Assembly: GCA_913031095.1 (NCBI GenBank) | Contig: CAJWGH010000076.1 | Location: forward strand, 1 to 5,890 | Reading direction: 5' to 3' | Length of the DNA stretch: 5,890 nt | Source: an uncultured Chloroflexota bacterium | GTDB taxonomy: Bacteria; Chloroflexota; Dehalococcoidia; UBA3495 | Shown: piece after piece, positions 1 to 5,377 of the stretch | Layout of the letters: each line of letters begins with the position of its first letter | Numbering within the stretch: the first letter of the stretch is position 1 | Program-made: the position numbers and the translations under genes | The notes under the pieces: generated by a model | The model's database searches: none | Told to the model about the DNA's origin: nothing | What the model saw: the letters and a program-made list of their open reading frames with translations, nothing else

Positions 1-1277
1 AGAACGTCATCTGCCTGGGCCTGATCTTGGACGAGAAGGGCCGGAAGATGAGCAAGCGGGTGGGCAACGTGGTCGAACCCCTATCAGTGCTGGACGAGCA
101 CGGGGCCGACGCTCTGCGCTGGTATCTTTTCACAGCGTCGCATCCCGGGGAGCCCAGGCGGTTCTCCGGCAAGCTGGTCAGCGAGACCCTGCGCAAAGTG
201 ATGTTGACACTTTGGAACGTCTATTCCTTCTTCATCGGCTACGCGGAGATCGATAAGTTTGATCCCTCCCAAACGCCCGACAACTGGAAACCAGAGAACG
301 AACTAGACCGCTGGGTCCTGTCTGAACTCAATACTCTGATAGCACAGGTAGACGGCTACATGGACGGCTACGAACCCACCAACGCCGGCCGCCGGATCCA
401 GGAGTTCATCGATCAACTGTCAAACTGGTATGTGCGCCGGAGCCGCCGCCGCTTCTGGCGGAACGAAGGCGACGCCGACAAGCTCTCGGGCTACATCACC
501 TTACACACCTGCCTGGTGGCCGTGGCCAAGTTGATGGCGCCCTTGGCTCCCTTCGTAGCCGAGGAAATCTACCAGAACCTGGTCTGTTCGGTTGACCCGT
601 CTGCCCCGGACAGCGTCCATCTATCCGATTATCCGGTGGCAGATAAGTCTCTGCTGGACCAACCGCTCATGGAGGCCACCCAATTGGCTATGCGCGTTTC
701 CAGTATGGGCAGAGCCGCCCGCTCCAAAGCCGGACTCAAAGTTCGCCAACCCCTGGCCAGCGTGCTGGTGAAGATTCGAATCCCGGCCGAGCGAGCTTAC
801 ATCAACCAGGTACGCCTCCAGGTGCTGGAAGAGCTGAACATCAAAGACATCCAGGTCATAGAAGACGACGACCTCCTAGCCAAACAGGTATCAGAGGCAG
901 CAGGAGAGGATAGCGAGACCATATTGTCAATTAACCAATATTCGGTATCTCTGGAGGGCGGTTACATGGTGGCCGTTGACGGCGACATCTCACCAGAGCT
1001 TGCTGAAGAGGGATTGGCCAGAGAGGTGGTGCACCGTATCCAGGGTATGCGCCGTTCCGCCAATTTCGACGTAACAGACCGCATCGTAACCTACTACCAG
1101 GGCCCTTCGGAGTTCGCTGAGGTAATGCAAGGCGCCTTCTCCAACTACATACGGGATGAAACGCTCAGCACCCAGCTCGTCGACGGCTCTCCGGACCCTG
1201 ATACAAACGATGGAGCCACCACCGAGTCCACCAAGATTGACGGTATGGAGATCACTCTGGCAGTTCATCAGGTGTAG
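1..1277 (+). CDS. ileS: Isoleucyl-tRNA synthetase, IleS2 type, C-terminal part (5' end outside window)
   Basis: Cytoplasmic class I enzyme that charges tRNA-Ile with isoleucine. The reading frame is open to the left edge (codons in phase from position 3), so 424 residues are visible, roughly the last 40% of a protein usually just over 1,000 residues. The KMSKR ATP-binding loop is at 45-59, followed by GNVVEP. The all-helical anticodon-binding domain follows, with ELDRWVLSELN from 300 and SNWYVRRSRRRFWR from 420. The tail has GRAARSKAGLKVRQPL from 708 and EEGLAREVVHRIQ near 1005-1043, typical of the C-terminal domain of the eukaryote/archaeal-like IleS2 group. The C-terminal cysteine zinc finger of classical IleS1 is absent. 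The TTG at 27 is internal, not a start. The catalytic HIGH motif and editing domain lie upstream and cannot be judged. The stop is TAG at 1275-1277, with no obvious terminator after it. Identity is secure; the IleS2 subtype is likely. Confidence 0.95.
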   Translation, partial: NVICLGLILDEKGRKMSKRVGNVVEPLSVLDEHGADALRWYLFTASHPGEPRRFSGKLVSETLRKVMLTLWNVYSFFIGYAEIDKFDPSQTPDNWKPENELDRWVLSELNTLIAQVDGYMDGYEPTNAGRRIQEFIDQLSNWYVRRSRRRFWRNEGDADKLSGYITLHTCLVAVAKLMAPLAPFVAEEIYQNLVCSVDPSAPDSVHLSDYPVADKSLLDQPLMEATQLAMRVSSMGRAARSKAGLKVRQPLASVLVKIRIPAERAYINQVRLQVLEELNIKDIQVIEDDDLLAKQVSEAAGEDSETILSINQYSVSLEGGYMVAVDGDISPELAEEGLAREVVHRIQGMRRSANFDVTDRIVTYYQGPSEFAEVMQGAFSNYIRDETLSTQLVDGSPDPDTNDGATTESTKIDGMEITLAVHQV

Positions 1278-1385
1278 TGCCACGGCTTCCAGTGCATACT
1301 GAAATCCGGCAATAGTCGAAAGCTATACGGAATCAAATTTGCCGCTGAACCAGCCATAACTGAACTAAGCACGCCTTCTCGACCG

Positions 1386-1407
1386 TCATTCTGGCCTTCG
1401 CCAGGAT
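1386..1407. repeat. REP-like palindromic intergenic element (copy 1)
   Basis: CTGGC at 1391-1395 and GCCAG at 1400-1404 form a perfect 5-bp stem around a CTTC loop. A T-G wobble and two A-T pairs extend it to 8 bp (1388-1395 with 1400-1407). The sequence around it, GTCATTCTGGC then GCCAGGATACAG, closely resembles the widespread 'GTCATTCC...GGAATCCAG' class of short dispersed palindromes. Such elements are usually present in many intergenic copies. The match is from memory of that consensus; only the hairpin itself is directly seen. With no downstream T-run it is unlikely to be an intrinsic terminator. Confidence 0.5.
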
Positions 1408-1550
1408 ACAGATTAGCTGCGCCTGCCAACCATGATTACTTCCAGCATTCGCTAAAATGACAAATGGTATTCCGCCCCAACCGTTCGCTCATCATAAGCC
1501 TGTCAAATAATCTCATCTTGACAAACCTGTTTCCTCGTAAGCGTCACCTT

Positions 1551-1577
1551 TCACCCTGGCGTTGCCTCTAGCCAGGA
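1551..1577. repeat. Second CTGGC/GCCAG hairpin, probably a diverged relative of copy 1
   Basis: CCTGGC at 1555-1560 pairs perfectly with GCCAGG at 1571-1576 around a 10-nt loop. It shares the frame TCA-YY-CTGGC...GCCAGGA with the element 165 bp upstream (TCATTCTGGC versus TCACCCTGGC, both followed by GCCAGGA). At the pair next to the core, copy 1 has T-G and this copy has C-G, so pairing is kept. The loops differ in length and sequence. Common origin is an inference; chance similarity of two short hairpins remains possible. Confidence 0.45.
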
Positions 1578-1615
1578 GTGGAACTACGTTGCCATACGCA
1601 CTCTTTATCTGCTCG

Positions 1616-1624
1616 TGGTATCAT
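1616..1624 (+). promoter_or_regulatory. Candidate extended -10 promoter for the amidohydrolase-bicupin pair
   Basis: TGG-TATCAT gives the TG dinucleotide of an extended -10 element, one base, then a hexamer matching TATAAT at five of six positions. No good -35 hexamer sits 16-18 bp upstream, which extended -10 promoters tolerate. Transcription would begin near 1631, leaving a leader of about 27 nt that includes the GAAGG ribosome site at 1646-1650. Position and spacing fit, but such a short motif can occur by chance. Confidence 0.4.
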
Positions 1625-1657
1625 CTGGCCTCAGTCTGAAGTTTTGAAGGTGCAGCT

Positions 1658-2668
1658 ATGCCATACGGCAGCAACGATTGGCTGGCATTGACCCAAGAAC
1701 CCACTCTGGAACCCACCCTCCCCATATGCGACCCTCATCACCATTTCTGGGACCGTCGGCCTGCCAGCATCCCTTACCAACGTTACCTTCTCCACGAGCT
1801 TAACGACGACATATACAGCGGACACAACGTTATCTCGACCGTATTCCTGGAGGCTCGCTCCATGTACAGCGAGGACGCCACAGACGAGTTGCGTTCGGTG
1901 GGCGAGGTTGAGTTCGTCCAAGGTTTGGCGGCAGCCAGCTCCAGTGGTGTCTATGGTCCCAGCCGGGCCGCCGCTGGCATCATGGGCCACGCCGACCTCA
2001 AATTAGGCGCTGATGTAGCGCCGGTTTTAGACGCATTGCAGGCCGCAAGCCCCAACCGATTCCGAGGTATCCGCCACAACATCACATGGAACAATGACCC
2101 TGCCTGGGAAAACCGGGAAAACGAGGGCGTCGTAACGAGCCCGAAATTCATCGAAGGAGCCAAGGTCCTCAGCCAGAAGGGACTGCGCCTTGACATCATG
2201 CAGTCCTTCCCCCAGATGCCAGAGATTGCCGAGTTCGCCAAAGCCGTGCCCGACCTGCCCATCATCGTCAATCACGTGGGCGGGGTCAGTCGAGTGGGCA
2301 TCTACGGCGGCAAAGACGACGAGATTATCCCTGTTTGGAGAGACGGAGTCACTGCCTTGGCCGCCTGTCCCAACGTCACCATGAAACTAGGCGGACTAGG
2401 AATGCCACGGTTCGGATTCGGCTGGCACGCCAGAGAAACGCCCATAGGTTCAGAAGAGCTGGCCGAAGCTATGAAACCGTGGATGCGGCACTGTATAGAA
2501 CAGTTCGGGCCTGACCGGTGTATGTTCGAGAGCAACTTCCCGCCCGACAAAGTGTCTTTCTCCTACAACATCATGTACAACGCCTTCAAACTGCTGTCCA
2601 AGGACTACTCCGCGACCGAACGCGCATCCCTTTTACACGACACAGCGGTCCGGGTGTACGGAATCTAA
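1658..2668 (+). CDS. Amidohydrolase family protein (Amidohydro_2, COG3618-type TIM-barrel hydrolase)
   Basis: A 336-residue, probably cytoplasmic, metal-dependent hydrolase. Relatives include sugar-lactone hydrolases and 2-pyrone-4,6-dicarboxylate lactonase, so a lactone or ester substrate is plausible but not shown. Visible motifs: DPHHHFWD at residues 25-32 (HxH of barrel strand 1), FLEARS at 63-68, RFRGIRHN at 134-141, VNHVGG with His206, and MFESNFP at 289-295 near the C-terminus. In the last motif the Asp usual in this superfamily (as in GSDWP) is Asn293; I believe this occurs in one branch of the family, so the gene need not be inactive. No signal peptide or membrane segment is seen. 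The start is supported by GAAGG at 1646-1650, 7 nt before the ATG. A short tandem EPTL-EPTL lies at residues 14-21. The bicupin gene follows after 28 bp, suggesting one operon. The family call is firm; the substrate is unknown. Confidence 0.9.
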   Translation: MPYGSNDWLALTQEPTLEPTLPICDPHHHFWDRRPASIPYQRYLLHELNDDIYSGHNVISTVFLEARSMYSEDATDELRSVGEVEFVQGLAAASSSGVYGPSRAAAGIMGHADLKLGADVAPVLDALQAASPNRFRGIRHNITWNNDPAWENRENEGVVTSPKFIEGAKVLSQKGLRLDIMQSFPQMPEIAEFAKAVPDLPIIVNHVGGVSRVGIYGGKDDEIIPVWRDGVTALAACPNVTMKLGGLGMPRFGFGWHARETPIGSEELAEAMKPWMRHCIEQFGPDRCMFESNFPPDKVSFSYNIMYNAFKLLSKDYSATERASLLHDTAVRVYGI

Positions 2669-2696
2669 GTTCAAACCAAACTCGGAGGCCCCAGGA

Positions 2697-3410
2697 ATGG
2701 AACCGGTAATAAGAAATATCAGAGACCACTTCGACGGGACCAACGCCGCTCGACTGATCAACCTGGACGACAACCCGCCGACCTGCACACTCAGCTATTC
2801 GCAGATCGGACCAGGGAATACCAGCTCACACCACATCCACGAGTGGGAGCACGAGGTCTATATCATAGACGGCACCGGCACTCTGTTCTGTGACGGAACG
2901 GAGTATCCGGTCAAGGCCGGAGATGCCATGTTCATCCCACCCAACGTTGACCATTACACCCTGAACAACGGCGGAAACGGTGACATCCATCGGATCGAGA
3001 TTAACCCCCTCATCGCAGCCCAGAGCGGCGGCGCGCGGAATGACGGCGGAGAAGGGACCGGCCAGCCGCCAGTGATTCGCAACCACTCGGAACTCGACCG
3101 GAGTCAGGGACACGTTCTAATCAGCAGCGAAGACGGTGCGCCCAACTATGTGATGCTGCACAACGATCCTATGCAGCCTGGGGCAGTCAGCCACGCCGAT
3201 ACGAGAGGGCACACTCACAAGTGGGAACACGTGGTCTACATGCTGGAGGGCACCGCCACCTTGGTGTGCGGGGGGAAAGACTACACTGTGTCCCAAGGCG
3301 ACGCCATCCTAGTCCCGCCCAACGAACACCACCAATGGAAGAACGATTCCCGGTCGCCCGTTGTCCGAGTTACCTACAACCCGGTAGCGTCAGAGGCTGC
3401 GGAGCATTAA
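2697..3410 (+). CDS. Two-domain cupin (bicupin) protein
   Basis: A 237-residue protein made of two similar cupin beta-barrels, at about residues 28-105 and 150-230. Domain 1 has HHIHEWEHEVY (45-55) and GDAMFIPPNVDHYTLN (75-90). Domain 2 has GHTHKWEHVVY (171-181) and GDAILVPPNEHHQWKN (201-216). Both carry the HxH of cupin motif 1 and the P-x-N-x-x-H of motif 2, so both could bind a metal: His46, His48 and His86, and His172, His174 and His212, plus a residue from the WEH segment. Glu53 of domain 1 is Val179 in domain 2, so the fourth ligand may be His52/His178 or differ between sites. Bicupins include dioxygenases, isomerases, decarboxylases and binding proteins, and the exact reaction cannot be chosen. 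The start is well supported by CGGAGG at 2683-2688, 8 nt upstream. The 28-bp gap after the amidohydrolase points to co-transcription and possibly a shared pathway. Confidence 0.9.
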   Translation: MEPVIRNIRDHFDGTNAARLINLDDNPPTCTLSYSQIGPGNTSSHHIHEWEHEVYIIDGTGTLFCDGTEYPVKAGDAMFIPPNVDHYTLNNGGNGDIHRIEINPLIAAQSGGARNDGGEGTGQPPVIRNHSELDRSQGHVLISSEDGAPNYVMLHNDPMQPGAVSHADTRGHTHKWEHVVYMLEGTATLVCGGKDYTVSQGDAILVPPNEHHQWKNDSRSPVVRVTYNPVASEAAEH

Positions 3411-3437
3411 TCTTGGTTCGAATCAGTCGACGTAAAA

Positions 3438-4448
3438 CTAGCCCATGTACGGGATTATCCGGTCGCCGATCAGATCTATGGTCTTCATAATCTGAGCGTG
3501 AGACGGGCCGCCGGAATGAGCGTGGCGCAGCCGCAGCAAACACGATTCAGCCCCGGTGCCCTCACTCCAACGCTGGAACTCAGTCAGGCACTCTTCTGGG
3601 TCGCCCATTATCAGGCGGTCTTTTGCCACATGTTCCAAGGTTAACTCCGACTCGTTCTTGATCGAAAGGAACTCTGGCAGTCCATTCTGCCAGTAGTATC
3701 TGTACGCCTGCATGACCTCAGGCCCATAGATTTCTTCGGCTTCCTTACGCGAGTTGGCGACCCAGGCGTCGCGCATGATGATGGGAGTGGGCGTCTTCCC
3801 AGCGGCTACGGCGGCGTTCTTGTAGTGATCAATCAGCTTGACCGTGTTATCCAAGGTGGTACTGGGCGTGGTGACAATGGCGTCCGCTATATCTGCCGCG
3901 CGCCGCGCGCTAACCGGAGCGCTGGCCCCAATCCACAGTGGCGGATGAGGTTTCTGAATTGGATTAGGCCGCACAGTAAGGTTATCGATCTGATGATGCT
4001 TGCCGTTGAAGGAAAACTCTTCGCCTGACCAACACCTGTGGAGAATCTCGACCTTCTCTTCAAACAGGTCCACTCGGTCGCCCATATTCACGCCGAAGGC
4101 GTCGAAATCGGCCTGCTGATAACCCAACCCAACGCCAACGGTCACCCGTCCCTTGGAGATGATATCCAGAGTGACCACATCCTCGGCTAAGCGCACAGGA
4201 TGGTGCAGCGGCAGAAGGATCACAGAAGTGCCCACCCGCAGCTTGGTCGTCGATGCGGCCACGGCGGTGCAGACGATCAACGGCGAAGGTAGAAACCCAT
4301 CCTTGTCCTGATGGTGCTCGCCGAAGAAGCACGAGTCGAACCCGGCCTGTTCGGCCAACTTTGCTTCCTCGATGACCTCGTCCACACACCTTGGCAGGTC
4401 CTCACCTGCTGGCGGATCGGCTATGGAACTGTAGATTCCAAATTTCAT
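3438..4448 (-). CDS. LLM-class flavin-dependent oxidoreductase (bacterial luciferase-like)
   Basis: A 336-residue luciferase-family TIM barrel. Members use reduced FMN or coenzyme F420 to oxidise organic substrates, often with O2 as monooxygenases. Visible features: N-terminal MKFGIYSS strand, AGFDSCFFGEHH at residues 35-46, a long conserved stretch at 73-110 with HHPVRLAEDVVTLD and GRVTVGVGLGY, RPNPIQKPHPPLWIGA at 160-175 and GDPEEC at 282-287. Length is normal and the frame is intact; no signal peptide or membrane segment is seen. The start is supported by AGGTGG (reverse complement of 4456-4461), 7 nt before the ATG. It converges on the bicupin gene with 27 bp between stops and diverges from mutM. 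Such enzymes are reported to be strongly expanded in SAR202 Chloroflexota, where breakdown of recalcitrant organic matter has been proposed. FMN versus F420 use and the substrate cannot be decided. The family call is firm. Confidence 0.93.
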   Translation of the reverse strand: MKFGIYSSIADPPAGEDLPRCVDEVIEEAKLAEQAGFDSCFFGEHHQDKDGFLPSPLIVCTAVAASTTKLRVGTSVILLPLHHPVRLAEDVVTLDIISKGRVTVGVGLGYQQADFDAFGVNMGDRVDLFEEKVEILHRCWSGEEFSFNGKHHQIDNLTVRPNPIQKPHPPLWIGASAPVSARRAADIADAIVTTPSTTLDNTVKLIDHYKNAAVAAGKTPTPIIMRDAWVANSRKEAEEIYGPEVMQAYRYYWQNGLPEFLSIKNESELTLEHVAKDRLIMGDPEECLTEFQRWSEGTGAESCLLRLRHAHSGGPSHAQIMKTIDLIGDRIIPYMG

Positions 4449-4478
4449 AGGGTAACCACCTGTTCCTTCAACTATTCC

Positions 4479-4494
4479 CTCTCGTCGTAGAGAG
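4479..4494. promoter_or_regulatory. Small dyad in the divergent oxidoreductase-mutM promoter region
   Basis: CTCTC at 4479-4483 and GAGAG at 4490-4494 form a perfect 5-bp inverted repeat with a 6-nt centre. It sits where the minus-strand transcript of the oxidoreductase would begin if the promoter proposed at 4493-4521 is right. It could be an operator or a small 5' leader hairpin. Five base pairs is short, so chance is a real alternative. Confidence 0.25.
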
Positions 4495-4521
4495 TATCAC
4501 CGTATAGAATTAGAATTCCAA
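4493..4521 (-). promoter_or_regulatory. Candidate sigma-70-type promoter for the flavin oxidoreductase
   Basis: Read on the minus strand, TTGGAA (4521-4516) and GATACT (4498-4493) are separated by exactly 17 bp. Each matches its consensus (TTGACA, TATAAT) at four of six positions. Predicted transcription starts near 4486, leaving a leader of about 37 nt containing the AGGTGG ribosome site. Geometry is good and the hexamers are moderate. For mutM on the plus strand only two adjacent TAGAAT hexamers (4505-4516) are seen, without a -35 partner. Confidence 0.4.
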
Positions 4522-4542
4522 CCCTTAGAGGATGAAACAAAC

Positions 4543-5355
4543 ATGCCCGAACTGCCTGAGGTAGAAAACACTCGCCGGAACCTCGTCCGGGCGGGGTTGC
4601 CTGGTTCTACCATCGCCAGCACCAACATCACCTGGGCCAATACTGTAAAAAAACCGTCTGCGGTGGAATTGGCAGACGGTCTTAAGGGACGAACTATCCA
4701 GTCGGTGGAACGACAGGGCAAGTTTTTGATCTTCCCATTGTCGGGCAGAAGCCCGGCCAATTTCATCGTCCATTTGGGCATGACCGGGCGACTTTTAGTG
4801 CAGCATCGGTCGCACGAAGCTCACCCAATGACCCGCCACTTCTTCCATCTGGAAGATGGACGCGAACTTCGATTTGTGGATGGCCGCAAATTCGGCAAGC
4901 TGTGGCTAGTGAACTCTCTCTCCGACGCCCTGCCTATCATGAGCCCCGAGCCCTTCGACGATGAGTTTACTGTTGAGACTTTGGCAGAGTCGTTCTCTGG
5001 GAGAAAAGCCCCGGTAAAAGCCCTGCTGTTGGAGCAAGGCATAGCCTGCGGCTTGGGCAACCTGTATGCAGACGAGTCGCTTTTTCTCGCAGGCATCCAC
5101 CCCGAGCGCCCAGCTGCTGGGCTGTCGGTAGATGAGGTTGCCCGACTCCGGCAGTCGATCATAGACGCCCTCAGCGCCGCCTATGGAGTGTACGACCGTG
5201 CCAGAAATCAGCATTGGCCAGACCCTCCCACGGCGCTAACAACATGGAGTCACCCCCGTGACGTCAAGTCTGCATGCCCTAACTGCGATACCAACATGAC
5301 AGCGATCCGCGTCAGGGCGCGGGGCACCTATTTCTGCTCCAAATGTCAAACCTAA
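4543..5355 (+). CDS. mutM: Formamidopyrimidine-DNA glycosylase (MutM/Fpg), bifunctional glycosylase/AP lyase
   Basis: A 270-residue Fpg/Nei-family base-excision enzyme that removes oxidised purines and cuts at the abasic site. The N-terminus MPELPEVE gives catalytic Pro2 and Glu3, which fixes the start here, with AGAGGA at 4527-4532, 10 nt upstream. The ATG at 4533 is out of frame. Other expected residues: Lys60 in ERQGKFLIF, Met80 in HLGMTGR, and Arg115 and Phe117 in VDGRKFG (the void-filling trio, each shifted by about three from Geobacillus MutM). The H2TH segment GLGNLYADESLF contains Asn173. A C-terminal zinc finger has Cys245, Cys248, Cys265 and Cys268, with Arg260 in its loop. Residues about 211-244, where classical MutM has the GGTT loop and a VYGR-G motif, match neither, although the distance to the first zinc Cys looks normal. 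Lesion range may therefore differ from E. coli Fpg. The flavodoxin-like gene follows after 22 bp, probably co-transcribed. Family is certain; strict MutM specificity is less so. Confidence 0.95.
   Translation: MPELPEVENTRRNLVRAGLPGSTIASTNITWANTVKKPSAVELADGLKGRTIQSVERQGKFLIFPLSGRSPANFIVHLGMTGRLLVQHRSHEAHPMTRHFFHLEDGRELRFVDGRKFGKLWLVNSLSDALPIMSPEPFDDEFTVETLAESFSGRKAPVKALLLEQGIACGLGNLYADESLFLAGIHPERPAAGLSVDEVARLRQSIIDALSAAYGVYDRARNQHWPDPPTALTTWSHPRDVKSACPNCDTNMTAIRVRARGTYFCSKCQT
4647..4680 (-). terminator. Rho-independent terminator-like hairpin on the antisense strand within mutM
   Basis: ACCGTCTGC (4653-4661) and GCAGACGGT (4672-4680) form a perfect 9-bp GC-rich inverted repeat with a 10-nt loop, and the left arm is preceded by A's at 4647-4653. 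On the minus strand this reads as hairpin then a run of seven T's, the last-stem base included, which is the standard intrinsic terminator layout. It would act only on minus-strand transcription, about 200 bp upstream of the oxidoreductase start. On the plus strand there is no T-tract after the hairpin, so it should not stop mutM. Location inside a coding sequence is unusual and function is not proven. Confidence 0.5.
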
Positions 5356-5377
5356 TCTTCGAACCTTGAGGCCTTAA

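Larger units (their letters stand above)
1278..1657. other. 380-bp intergenic region between ileS and the amidohydrolase gene
   Basis: No credible coding frame was found: ATG-led frames are very short, for example the ATG at 1432 reaches a stop after seven codons. The stretch looks more AT-rich than the flanking genes. It holds two hairpins with the same CTGGC/GCCAG core and an extended -10 promoter candidate close to the next gene, listed separately. No T-tract follows either hairpin, so no convincing terminator for ileS is seen. A perfect TTGACA at 1518-1523 has no matching -10 at normal spacing. A small RNA cannot be excluded, but nothing positive supports one. Confidence 0.8.

Noticed and set aside
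27..29. TTG as a start codon for a 416-residue protein
   Set aside because: The frame is open upstream to the window edge and encodes expected IleS sequence just before the KMSKR loop, so this is an internal Leu codon.
990..1283. 97-codon open frame on the minus strand opposite the end of ileS
   Set aside because: It lies almost wholly within the ileS coding sequence, resembles no known protein, and the conserved IleS C-terminal domain explains the region.
1310..1328. Weak inverted repeat ATAG...CTAT as an ileS terminator
   Set aside because: The stem is only four to five pairs, AT-rich, and lacks a following T-run.
1453..1458. TAAAAT as a -10 box in the ileS-amidohydrolase gap
   Set aside because: There is no -35 match at the correct distance and no TG extension. 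The extended -10 at 1616-1624 is a better and nearer candidate.
1518..1523. Perfect TTGACA as a -35 box
   Set aside because: No -10-like hexamer lies 16-18 bp downstream (around 1540-1547 the sequence is AAGCGTCA), and it would leave a leader over 100 nt long.
1631..1990. 119-codon minus-strand frame over the start of the amidohydrolase
   Set aside because: The plus-strand frame carries the DPHHHFWD motif and a good ribosome site. The minus frame has no recognisable motif and is a shadow.
3221..3490. 89-codon plus-strand frame running from the bicupin into the oxidoreductase 3' end
   Set aside because: It overlaps two well-supported genes in the wrong frame, and its protein is Arg- and Ser-rich without any family signature.
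3898..3910. GC-only repeat CGCGCGCCGCGCG in the oxidoreductase gene
   Set aside because: It is explained by consecutive Ala and Arg codons (SARRAAD) and shows no regular repeat unit or structure of note.
4505..4516. Tandem TAGAAT hexamers as the mutM promoter
   Set aside because: Each matches TATAAT at five of six positions, but no acceptable -35 is found upstream, so it was not listed as a separate feature.
4497..4781. Minus-strand frames of 94 and 82 codons across the mutM start
   Set aside because: They are antisense to the conserved MutM N-terminus, have no family resemblance, and the antisense terminator at 4647-4680 falls inside them.
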